A stretch of DNA of 64,000 nt, from assembly GCA_022828595.1 (NCBI GenBank), contig JAKGHH010000004.1, forward strand, positions 52,316,922 to 52,380,921, written 5' to 3'. Each line of letters begins with the position of its first letter. Positions within the stretch are counted from its first letter, which is position 1. A program made the translations under genes and the position numbers. The DNA is from Nelumbo lutea. Taxonomy: Eukaryota; Streptophyta; Magnoliopsida; Proteales; Nelumbonaceae. Of the stretch, positions 36,801 through 48,800 are shown one piece after another. Under the pieces are notes generated by a model. The model searched no databases. It saw only the letters and a list, made by a program, of their open reading frames with translations, and was not told the origin of the DNA.

Positions 36801-39800
36801 TTGTATTTTGCAGGATTTGGATTCAAAGAGGACGATTGAGAGTGGTCGTGAAGTGAATGGAATCTACCTCCTGGATACTCTTCCAATTCACCAAAGTCAT
36901 CATGTTTGCAAGGACAGTGAGTCAAAACTTGTGGATCGGATTATACTTTGGCATAATCGTCTGGGTCATTTGTCTTTTTTTTTTTAGTTCTTTGTTTCCA
37001 AAACTGTTTGAGTCTGTGAGTCTATCAAGGTTAAAGTGTGAAGGTTGTGAACTTGGAAAGCATTGTAGACACTCTTTTAAACCGAGTAATAAAAGATGTT
37101 TTTCTCTTTTTGATGTTATTCATTCGGATGTGTGGGGCCCTTATCATGTTCCCTCTATGGGAGGCTATCGCTATTTTATTCTGTTTGTGGATGATTTCTC
37201 TCGATATTCCTGGATTTACTTGATGAAATCACGTGATGAGGTACCATCCTTGGTGAGGCAATTCCATCAGATGGTATTAACACAGTTTGGAACTAGAACC
37301 AAGATGTTTAGATTTGACAATGCTAGAGAATATTTTGAGAGACATCTTGCCTCATATCTGTTGGAGTATGGTGTTGTCCATCAGAGTAGCTGCTCCTACA
37401 GTCCACAGCAGAATGGTGTTGCAGAGAGAAAGAACAGACACATTGTTGAGACGGCAAGAAGCATGATGATCACAGCGACAGTTCCGGTTCGGTTTTGGGG
37501 TGATGCTGTTCTCACAGCAGTATATCTGATTAACAGGATGCCTTCTCGTATACTTGGATTCAGCCCCCATTCAACCTTCTTTTTCCTCAGGGGGAGATGT
37601 TTCATATTCCCCTAAGGGTGTTTGGGTGTATCTACTTTGCACATATTCTTGGTCCTTACCGTTCGAAGCTTGATCCCAAGGCAAAGAAATGTGTCTTCCT
37701 TGGATATGTAGAGAATCAGAAAGGATACCGCTGCTATGATCCAGTTTCTGGGAACCGGTTTGTTACTATGGACGTCACCTTTTTTGAATCTACATACTTC
37801 TTCTCAAGGAATCCTTCTTAGGGGGAGTGTTTTGGGGAAGTAAGTCAGCAGTCTATCCCTCTCCCAATTCTAGTTCCTGTGTCTACTACTGTGCTTGACA
37901 ACCATCGGATGTCACCTACCTTGCCACCCCCTGTGCGTTCCGTCTCACAGTGTTACTCACGGCAGAGACTTCATAAGGAGGTTGATTCCACTACGGCAGA
38001 ACTCACATCACTTCCTGTCGATCCCTTGGAGACTCCAGATTCGGCTGATACATATCCAAGTATTCCTCTTGATCCCTCTACTATTTCAGTTCCCATTGGA
38101 CCCACTAACACTGTTACAGATAACCTTGATCTCCCTATTGCTCTTAGAAAAGGGAAGAGGAAGTGCACTGCTCATTGCATATCACAATACTTATCCTATA
38201 GTGGACTTTCTCCTTCCTACCGTGCTTTTCTCTCTTCTCTTGATTCCGTGTCTATACCCAAGGGTGTTAGTGAGGCTCTCTCCAAACCTGAGTGGAAGGC
38301 AGCTATGCAAGAAGAGATGGAAGCTTTGATTAAGAATCAGACATGGGAGATTGTGGACCTACCAGAAGGCAAGGAGACAGTTGGATGCAGATGGGTTTAC
38401 ATAGTAAAGTATAAGGCAGATGGAAGCATAGAGAGGTACAAGGCAAGACTTGTTGCAAAAGGATACACACAGACTTATGGCATTAATTATCTAGAGACCT
38501 TTGCACTAGTCACAAAGATGACCTATGTTCGGATACTCCTTTCTCTTGCTGCCTCATACTCTTGGCCCTTGTTTCAACTGGATGTGAAGAATGCTTTCCT
38601 AAATGGGGATCTACAAGAAGAGGTGTATATGGATCTTCCAGCTGGTTTTTATGATAATGCTAAAGAGGGAAAGGTATGCAAGCTGAAGAAGTCACTATAT
38701 GGCTTGAAACAATCCCCCAGAGCATGGTTCGACAGATTCAGAAAGGCCCTGATTGTTTTTGGCTACACTCAAACTCAATCTGATCACACCTTGTTTGTGA
38801 AGTGCAGGGGATCTTTGGTGTCAATCATAATTGTTTATGTGGATGATATTGTTGTCACTGGGAATGATTTGAGTGAGATTGATAGTCTGAAGAGGAACCT
38901 GCATAAGGAATTTGAGATTAAGGACCTTGGAGAACTGAGATACTTCTTAGGCATTGAAGTTGCAAGATCGAAACATGGAATTTTTATCTCTCAAAGGAAG
39001 TATGTCTTGGACATTCTCCAAGAAACAGGGAAACTTGGAACAAAGGCAGCTAGCACCCCCATTGATCAGAACCATAGAATCAATGCATCAGAAGGTGAAC
39101 CAGTAAAGGACCTCGGGAGGTACCAAAGACTTGTGGGTCGGCTACTATACTTGTGCATGACATGACCGGACATCTCCTATGCAATAAGTGTAGTGAGCCA
39201 ATACATGCATGCTCCACAAGACCAGCACTGGAAGGCAGTTGACAGGATCCTTGTTTATCTGAAGGGACATCCAGGTAGAGGCATATTGTTTACTGATCAT
39301 GGGCAGCTCAAGCTAGAGACCTATATAGATGCGGACTAGGCAGGATGCCTCGATGACAGAAGATCAACTTCAGGAGTGTGCACCCTAGTTGGGGGTAACC
39401 TAGTCTCATGGAAGAGTAAAAAACAAACAATTGTGGCAAGATCAAGTGTAGAAGCTGAATATAGGGCCATGGCACATGGAGTTTCAGAACTTCTCTGGAT
39501 CCATTATTTGTTGGAAGAAATCGGTGTTCAGGCAGAAGAACCTATGATGCTATACTGCGATAACCAGGCAACAATTAATATTGCTCATAATCCAATCCAG
39601 CATGACCGAACTAAGCACATTGAAGTAGATAGACATTTTATCAGAGAAAGGGTGACTTCTGGAGATGTTTGTCTTCCATACATTTCTTCTGATCTGCAGC
39701 TTGCTGATGTCCTCACAAAAGGCGTTGCAAAGAATAAGCTGGAGCATGATCTACGCAAGTTGGGGATGTATGACATCTACTCCCAACTTGAGGGGGAGTG

Positions 39801-42800
39801 TTGAGTGGGCCGACTTGTGTTTAGTTTATTTTCTTTTAAATTAAGATGTTGGGCCTTGGGCCCATTAGTTTTTATTTTTTAAAGAGCTGTAATTACTTAG
39901 TTTGAGTTGCCGCCCTACTAAGGGCATCCTTGTAATATCTCATACTTAAGATAATTATAAATAGAATGAGGGGCTGGCGGCTAGGGTTAAGTAAATCTAT
40001 CCTAGTCGACCTTCTTCTCTTTTCTCCCCTTTCCTCTCTTGCTGAAATCCCCAACTTTCTACTCTTCGTTTCACAAGAAGCTTGGCTGAAATCAGCACAT
40101 AAGTTTTCTACTCTTTAGGATACAAGGTCATGAGAGCCATAAAGCCAACTTTAGACTTGGGTTCATCTGAAAATCAATCAACATTCAAATTTGCTTCACT
40201 TGAAACTTTCTGGACCTCCTCATTTGACTTTTCATTCGATCCTTCACCATCACCTTCCCCTGTAGAATCTCCCACAATACGATCATTTGACGATTGCTCA
40301 TCACTTCCACCTTCCACCAGCTTGACAGTCTTTGGATGAGTCCTTGAAAATTTTCTAGGCTTCTCTCTTGACATCTTCAATTGTTTACTAGCCCTATTCC
40401 TTTTGGTTGAGGCCCCCAACTTCTTTGGGCCTTTTTTGAAATTTCCTAAAGATCCACTTTCTTTAAAAATCTTTAGCTTACCCCACCAAACTATAGACTT
40501 AGTCTTTAGACTTGATGGTCCCAGGTTTTCTAGGCTGCACCCATTAAAGTTAAGTTTAATAAAGCCTTCCTTTGGTGGTTTTCATTCTTTTTGGACCATG
40601 GGCTTCTTGAAGGAAGAACCAACTACTATTCCCCAATTCCTTATTATGTCCTTTGTTGAAAAAAGTGTGAAAGCCTCCAAAGGCTTTACCCAATGAACCT
40701 TTCTAACTGTAATGCACTCTTTTAATATTTCCTTATACCATCTGTTTGGGAAAATGAGGGTACACTTAGTATTGGAAACCAAGAAATAACTAAATGTGAC
40801 ATTTTTCAGTACCTTGGTTCAATAATTCAGAACAAGAGAGAGATTGAGGAGGATATCGCTCATAGAATTAGAGTAGGATGGGTAAAATGGAGGGATGCAT
40901 CTAGAGTTTTATGTGATAGGTAGGTAGCACTTAGGTTAAAAGAAATGTTCTTTCAAAGAGGCTGTGTTTGCTATGGATAGATCCAAAGCCCTAGGTCTTG
41001 ATGGTTTTACGGTGGCTTTTTATCAAGACTGCTGGGGAATTTTAAAGGATGACTTGCAGAAAGTGTTTAATGAATTTTTTTGGGAGAGGCATTATCAATC
41101 TGGGGCTTAACTTCACCTTTATTACCCTCATCCCCAAGAAGTCTGAAGCATTGCATCCGAAGGACTTTAGGTCTATCAGTCTAATCAATAGCCTGTATAA
41201 AATCATTGCCAAGGTGTTATCTAGGACAATTAGGGTTGTGCTTCCTTCTTTGATTCCTCCAACACAAGGAGCCTTTGTTCAGGATAAGAAAATTGTTGAT
41301 CAAATCTTAATTGCTAATGAATGTGCTGAGGACATAAGGAAGGAAGGGGTTGGTTTACAAGTTGGACCTCGAGAAGGCTTATGACTTGGTTGATTGGGGT
41401 TTTTTGTTGGAAGGAATGAAGAACTTTGGTTTACAAGTTGGACCTCGAGAAGGCTTAAGTCTTGTCATTATTCAATTTTGGTTAATGGAGCTGTAGTGGA
41501 TCACTTTCTAGCTATTAGGGGAATTAAACAGGGTGACCCCTTATCCCCCTTTCTTTTCACTTTGATTGCGGATGTGCTTGGGAGACTGATTACGAGGGTT
41601 AATGACAAAGGTCTAATGAAAGGTTGGAGAATTGGTACTGAGGAGATCCCTGCCATTCATCTTCAGTTTGTGGATGACACAATTTTGTTTAGTGATGGGA
41701 GTGATAGGAGATATGTGATAAGCTTAAAGTGGATTGTCATCTTATTTAAGAAAATGTCGAATTTGAAAGTGAATTGGGATAAGAGTTGTCTTGTGGGTTT
41801 GAACATGGAGGATAACCAAGTGTCTGAATGAGCTGATTTGTTGGGTTGTAAGGTGGATTACTTGCCTATGAGCTACTTGGGCTTGCCTTTAGGGGATAAT
41901 GCAAAGGGGTATAACTTCTGGAACCCAGTGGTTGAGAAGTTCACTAAGCATCTAGCTTCTTGGAAGAAGAGCTATTTATTCTTGGGGGGTAGGACCACCC
42001 TCATTAAGTCCACCCTTGCTAACTTGCCGATTTATTTCATGTCAGTTTTCAGAATTCTTGTTGAGATCAGCAAGAAGCTTGAAAAGTTGATGAGAGATTT
42101 TTTATGGAAGCCAGGGGAAGAAAAGAAAGATCATAGAGTTTGCTGGGATATTGTCAGAAGAAGCAAGAGGTTTGGTGGGCTTGGTTTGGGGAATATTCAG
42201 GAAAGAATTAGGGCTCTGTTGGCTAAGTGGTTATGGAGATTGCCTACTGAGAAGGACAAGGCGTGGGCTAAGGTGATAGTCAGTATTCACGGGCTTGCGG
42301 CTGATGGTTGGGATGCTGGCGTGCTGGCTAGGGCAACAAGAGCTTCTCGTTGGAAGTCTATCCATGCTATCTTGTCTTTATTCCCCGACCACATCAGGTA
42401 TAACCCTTGCTCTAATAATTCTATCAAAATTTGGGAGCATATTTGGTTGGATAACACCTCCCTCAAAGAGCTATACCCTTCTGTTTATGCTATCTCTAAT
42501 TGTAGGGGTGAACCTATCGCTTCATTTTTGCCTCCTTCTAATTCTACCTCCGGTTTTGGGTGGGCCTTAGAAGAGATCTCCATGACTGTGAGGTTGATAG
42601 AGCATTGAAGTTGATTCAAAACCTTGAGAATGTTTATTTAGATCCCTCTTGCATTGACTCTCGGGTCTGGATTCTCTCTCCATTGGGCATCTTGTTCCTT
42701 TTCTTTTTATCTTTATTGAATCCTACTATCCTAGTGACTTTGGGGGCCATCTGTTTCCGACGAAAGAAATCTGGAGTAAACCTATTCCACATAAGATTTG

Positions 42801-45800
42801 GGGCTTCTGCTAGGAGGATTTTTGGGATAGAATTAGTACTTATGAGCTTCTTCAAAGGAAAAGACCTAGTTGCTGCTTGTAAGGTTAATGGTGAGTGTAC
42901 TCATCACCTACTGATATCCTGTCCCCTTACACTGTCAATTTGGGAATGGTTTTCTTCCTTATTTGGGTGGAGGTGGATCCCCCTGCCAAATGTTCAAAGG
43001 CTGTTTGGCCCTACCTTTGTTAGCTGGAAAAAGAAGAGGGGAAAAACATTATGGAGATGTTTAAAGGCTGCAGTTTGTTGGACTATTTGGGAACAGAGAA
43101 ATCAAAGGCTGTTTGAAGGCAAAGAAAGAAGTTTGGATGGTCTAATTGAAGTCATTACAGTTAGGGTGATCCATTGGGTGAAAACTTTAAATCCTTTCGA
43201 TGGTATTTGCATGGTAGATTTGAGGAGGAAGTGGAGAGAAGTGGCTGAATCTGAGCCATCAAAATAGTTGTACTTACTTGGTCTCCCCCTACTAATGGTT
43301 TCATTAAGCTGAAATTTGATGGTAGCAGTGAAGGAAATCCTGGACCTTCAGGTATTGAGGTGCTTTTAGGGATGAAGATGGCAAAATTGTGGCTCTTTTC
43401 TCTGCTCTCGTTTTTGTTGGGGACTCATTAAGAGCAGAAATCCTTGCTGTGTTGGAAGGAGCCAAGAGAGCCAAAGAACTTAACTTGACTAAGATATTAA
43501 TTGAAGGGGATTCTAAGCTGGTTATTGGCTGGCTTCAAAAAGAGGAGGAGAGGGGATGGTGGGCTTTCATGAATGAGAAAAGGAATTTTAGATACTTGAC
43601 ACAAGGAATGAAGGTCAAGCTGAATTGGGTTAAGAGAGATTCCAACTCCATGGCTGATGCTTTAGCTAAACAAGAGGTGGGAAGAAACTCTAATTTTTGG
43701 GCTATATTGTAATTCATTTTATGGCTTCTATCTGGGGGAGTTAAGAGAGTTTATCTCCTCCTTGTGTCCTCCTTTGGCTTGATAATTAATGAAATTCAGT
43801 TTATTGATAAAAAATGTTCTTTAAAACAATTGTAAGACCAGCTACACTGTATGAAGCAGAGTGTTGGGAAACAACATGTCCAGAAAATGAATGTGGCAGA
43901 AATGTTTGTGCTGAGATGTGTGAGTGGAAAACCTAGAAAGGATAGGATGAGAAATGAAGTCATTTTCAGTAATTTAGGGGTGGCTTCAATTGTGATAAAT
44001 AGGGGTGCAACTTCGGTGGGCTCAGGTTGGGATTTTTAAAAAATTTCAATGCAATGTAAAATCTTCAAATCGGGCACTCAACTTCCCTCCCTAGTGATAA
44101 AATGAAAGAAAGTGGACAAAAATGTTTTGGTCATGCGCATTGAAGACCATCAGCAACACCTATAAGAAGAAGTGATTTGTTACAAGTTGAAGGGGCTAGA
44201 AGACCAAGGGGTAGACCAAAAGGACATGGGCGGAAGTAGAAATAAATGATTTAAGCACCAATAATTTAACAATGAATATGTCATTAAATAGAACGGACTG
44301 GCAAAACAGGGTTCATATAACTGACCACATATAGTTGGGATAAGGCTTGGGATGATGATGATGATGATCTGTTTGGGCAAACAAAAGAAATAATTGTTCC
44401 CTGTCATTCAATAGGTCTACCTACAAATTCCTATTATTTTTGCTAATAATTCCTACAATACCCAAAAGCTTCTATTATATTAACATCAAGGTTAGGACTC
44501 CATCTTGGCACTTGCTTTATTTCAAGTCAAACTTAACTAGAACTTTTGCTTTCTCACCTCCAGTTTCAGTACGTTTATATTTATGATATTTGGTCTATCT
44601 CCTTTGTTTACGTTTATCATTTTCTTTTAGGAGTACTTGATGACTGAACTCTTTTTTTTTTTCTTTTGATAACTAAATTACTTTTGTTGAGATTATGTAT
44701 TGTGGGTAGGAGCATTATTGTCTTACTATTTTATTTGTATTTTGGGTGTCCATTCAGGGGCATGGATGTAATTTTCATTATTAAGTTAAACATGAACTTT
44801 TTAGGTGTAAACGGTAACACACCCTATTCTCATGAAGCTTTCTTCTCTTTCTCTTCTTCTTCTTCTTCTTCTTCTTCTTCTTCTTCTTCTTCCACACTTT
44901 TCATTTACAATTTGGTATCACAGTGGGTTAGGATCTTGGAAGAGCTTCCTTTGCTGACCCTTGAACCTAGGAAGACCTGCAGATGTTGGACCACCACCGG
45001 ATGACGTTAGTAGTCCGTACAAGTGCTAGTGGAGCGGCAACCCTTGAATCTGGTTCAGTTTAGTGCTCCCTATTTTCAGGAAGATTTTGGTATGGGTCTC
45101 ATCTCCATTTGATGCTTCCATGCTTTTTCTTGGCTTTTTCAATAAAAAATTACAGAAAAATGCAGGTTCGACATTTGGGATTTTCTATTCCCATCTGAGG
45201 ATGGTTCTTGCTTGAGACCTGTTGCGCTCAGGTTGTTTTACTTTTTTGGAGGTATGAGAAGTGGTTCCACATTTGTCTGAACCCTAGTTATTCTTTGGGA
45301 GATTTTATTCCCCTCCCTTTCTGTTGTAAAACTCTTTTTTCTGCTTCTTGTTGGCTCCCAACCGAGTGTTGACCTGTTCTGGTTGGTCTATTGTGTGCTG
45401 ATTGGTTGGTTATTGGAGTTCTGTAGGGTTGTCAAATTGCTAGTCCAAGTCTAATGGATTCGCCTAAGGAAGTATAAATGGTTTTTGGAGTGTTCTTAGG
45501 CAATGTTGATGCTTCTAGTGGTATGATAACCACTATAAAACATGATGGAACCAACTTCCTATAGTGGTCTCAATTAGTCAAGCTTACCATTGGAGGAAGG
45601 GGTGAGCTATTCATTGCAGGCAAGGAGGTGAAGTTGAAATCTGATGACCCCAAGTTTGCCAAGTAGGAACATGATAATTTATTGGTTATGTCATGGATGG
45701 TCTGTTCGATGCAGCCACATATTGCTTGCAACTACATGTTCCTCTCCATCGGAAATGATGCTTGGGATCGTGTTACTGCCACATAACTCCCATGTTAGAA

Positions 45801-48800
45801 ATGCAATTCAAGTCTACCAACTCCAAAGGGAAGCCTACAATATGGCCTAAAAGGCTAATCTCAGACATTGAGAGAGATTTAGAATTTAGTGTTAGACAGT
45901 TTTGTATGCCCTTAGCTTCAATCAAGATGATGTACTTTATGAGTTTATTGTAAATGAATAAAAGTACATATTTGATTCATGTTCCCTTGGTATGTTTTTG
46001 TATCATACCCTTAAACTGGACACTTAATGAGACTCGTGTTAGTTTAGAACGTTCACAGCCAGTGGGCCGGTCTGGGGAGACCTGTCCTGACAAGGCTGAC
46101 ACTATGGTGCCACCAAGTCGGTTGGGGTGGCTTGTCTCAGCTGCCGGGGTGAGACCCTAGGCACTTACAGTGTAGGATTAATTGAATCTTTGAATTGGAC
46201 CAGATTTTCAGTATTGCCCTGGACCTTGGAGATTGATGGGCAAAACTAGAAAGTTACACCCGACCCCTAGACTTGATTATGATACTGCACTAGGTGTCGG
46301 ATTGGACTGTCTTTGATATACCAATTAGTGAGATCCTTAGCGGGGGTTAAAACCTGGGTACGTTGGGACAGTCTGAGAATTCATCTGAGTGGGTGATCAT
46401 AGTGACAGGATCAGCCCCTTTGTCGGACAAAGGCAATGATCGGGGATGCACTCTCACTGATGGAAACCAAGACTGCCGGTAGCCGATTTCAATCGTTGAG
46501 ATTTGTTTTGCAAAATATATTTTATATGAGATATAAAAGTATATATATTATGGTTTCTAAAAGGTTTGCAAAAGGTTTTAATTCCCGAGATCCATATAAG
46601 AGAGAGTGCAACACTGTTCCTTGCAGCCGAGTGAAATGTCATTTTTTGTCAGGCAGTGTATGATCATTATGTGCTGAGAGGTTAAGTGTAAGACCATTGA
46701 GGATAATACCTGATGGGTTAATCTTGCATCTGCCCACAGTCCCTGGGTGTTACAAGGTGGCTTGGCCCAGGGACCACTTAGGGTAAGTGTTGGGCCCATA
46801 GAGACCATGAGATGGTTTTTAGGGGGTGCACTGTCCATAACAGTGTATTCGGCCAGGCCTTGTAACAAAGGCTGGGCCGAACCCATGTGGCTGATGTGTA
46901 GATCAATGTTAGGGTCCCACGCCATACAAGGAAGCCCAACTGGACAACAGTTTGGAAGGTTAAATGAATACGTAACTTTAATGGGCCTTAAGCCCATTTC
47001 AAACTGGATCAGCTGATAAGTTTGGGCCCAGCTGATAAGTTTGGGCCCAGACCCTATCCACTTAGAGAGTCCAAGATCTAAATAAGATTTAGATCTGGAA
47101 GCCTCTTGATTAGATTAGGAGATGGCTGATCTAATCTGCAGATAAGATAAGGGTTATCCCTTATCACTTAAAGGGACTTCTAGTCCAAATATGATTTGGG
47201 TTAGCTACTCCTAATGGGATTAGGAGATAATCCCTTTGAGGTTATAAAAGGAGGAGGGGGCGGCAGCCTTTAGACATGCAACCAACACATTCTTGTCTTT
47301 AGAGCTGAGATTACAAGAAGAGAGAATTTTGCACCCTGCAAATACTCTTTTTCCGCCTGCTTCCTTCAGCAGCCGCCTCCAGTAGTTCGATCTCCAGTTT
47401 TTGGGAGAAATCAAGATTTGATCTTGATACTGATCTTTTGGAGAAAAGATTGGTTGGAGTTGTATTCACAATCCATCCAGTTGATTCTTGCGAAGGCTCA
47501 AGTTCTTTTGGAAGAACACTGCTGATTCTGCTCCACCCTGCACTGCGCCATATTCAGTGGGAGCAGATTTTGGATCATTCCTTTGGCGTGAAGACCTCCA
47601 TTGGGAGATACTATTTCTCCGTATCAGGTATAATCCCTCCCTACTCCTTTTGGTTCAGATCTGGTTCAGTTTATGGTTCAAGAATGATAATTAAAAATAT
47701 GATTTTCTAAATAGGGAATTCGATTCCTAGTTGAAGGGAGAGAAAAATTTTTGAAATTCGCACCCTTTATTCCGCAATCTTTGGGCGTCCATGTGATAGA
47801 TATCCTAAAGGAGCTAATCAAAGAATTTGAAAGTATTTCTAATTTGAGAATAAATTTGGAAAAGAGCTGTATGGTGGGTATAAATTTGGAGGTAGGGGAG
47901 GTCAAGGCTATTGTGGAGTGTCTTGAGTGTTCAACCTCTGCTTGGCCTATGTCATAATTAGGGCTTCCTTTAGGGGAAAATCATAGGGAGAATAGATTTT
48001 GGACCCCTGGTAGAAAAGTTTGAGAAGAGATTAGCCTCATTAAAGAGGTATTATGGCTCTTTAGGAGGGAGAATTACCCTAATAAGAGCTACCTTGGCTA
48101 ACTTACCTGCCTATTTTTTGTCTGTATTTAGGATACCAGTTAGGGAAGTTAGGAAACTGCAGAAGTTGATGAGAGATTTCTTATGGGAGCTGGGACAAGA
48201 AAAAAAGGATCACTTGGTTAATTGGGAAATTGTGTGCAGAAGTAAAGAAGAGGGGGGTTTGGGACTTGGGAGGGTAAGTGGAAAAAATCAAGCTCTGTTA
48301 GGGAAATGGTTGTGGTGATGACCATTGAAAAGAGATAGATTATGGCATGAGGTGGTGGGAAGCATTCATGGGATGTCAGAGAATGGATGGGATGCTAGTG
48401 TATCAAGGCAGGCTAACCTAGCAGCATCTTTGAAGGCCATTCACAACACCCTTCCTCAATTCCTCAATTTTATTAGGTATGAAGTTTGTTCTGGCAACGT
48501 TGTTCATTTTTGGGAGGATATTAGGGTAGGAGACACACCTTTAAAGGATTTGTTCCCATTGTTATTTTCTGTTTCTTTGTACAAAAAAGAGGTGGTCTCA
48601 AAATTTGTCTCACCTTTGGGAACACCCTTAGATCCTACTTGGGATTTTGGGTTTCGTAGAGGACTTAGGGATGATGAAATTGATATCTCTTTCTGTCTTG
48701 CTTGGTTGTCTTAATCAGGTTTGTTTGGATCCCTCCAAGCCAGATAAGAGGGTATGAACTCCTAGATCCAATGGAACCTTCACTTGTGCTTCTTTCTTCA

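Larger units (their letters stand above)
34624..40112 (+). mobile_element. Copia-E, young Ty1/copia element
   Basis: 5489 bp. LTRs 34624-34941 (318 bp) and 39799-40112 (314 bp) differ by three substitutions and two small indels, about 1%. A perfect 5-bp target repeat CTTTA lies at 34619-34623 and 40113-40117. Primer site TGGTATCAGAGCAGG at 34942, purine tract CTTGAGGGGGAG before the 3' LTR. It inserted in retroposon X. By LTR identity it is the youngest LTR element with two measurable LTRs here. Confidence 0.96.
33271..40512 (-). mobile_element. retroposon X, unrecognised coding content (minus strand)
   Basis: Flanked by a 17-bp target repeat (TGATGGTCCYAGGTTTT). Own sequence is about 1.75 kb after removing Copia-E. 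On minus it ends in an A-rich tail (GTATGAAAAAAG), so it arrived by LINE-type retroposition. Minus frames at 40419-40174, 34527-34216 and 34197-33985 are hydrophilic and Lys/Glu/Ser-rich (for example KIGVDLGRNKVYPVPMVLDG). They could be part of a LINE ORF1 or a retrocopied host transcript. I do not recognise the protein. A second A-rich 3'-end-like stretch lies near 33533. Confidence 0.55.
33020..40752 (-). mobile_element. L1-m, minus-strand L1 fragment split by retroposon X
   Basis: Own pieces are 40752-40513 and 33270-33020, read on minus. The first gives VHWVKPLEAF, then PPKEGFIKLNFNGCSLENLG, the start of the L1 RNase H domain. The second continues LGPSGIKGVIRDEKGQ and LIAELMAVLQVVQYASEINL. 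A 17-bp repeat (33254-33270 and 40513-40529, one mismatch) marks where X entered. Stops and a frameshift make it inactive. An A10 run on minus near 33031-33022 may be its tail. Confidence 0.75.
40753..44369 (+). mobile_element. RTE-type LINE 3' part, split by L1-p
   Basis: 40753-40953 gives IFQYLGSIIQNKREIEEDIA and RVGWVKWRDASRVLCDR, typical of plant RTE LINE ORFs. After the L1 insertion, 43812-44369 continues with IVRPATLY, then KQHVQKMNVAEMFVLRCVSG and RPRGRPK. The 3' end is a (GAT)n tail at 44354-44369, as RTE elements end in short tandem repeats. It is 5' truncated, with stops and frameshifts. Confidence 0.85.
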
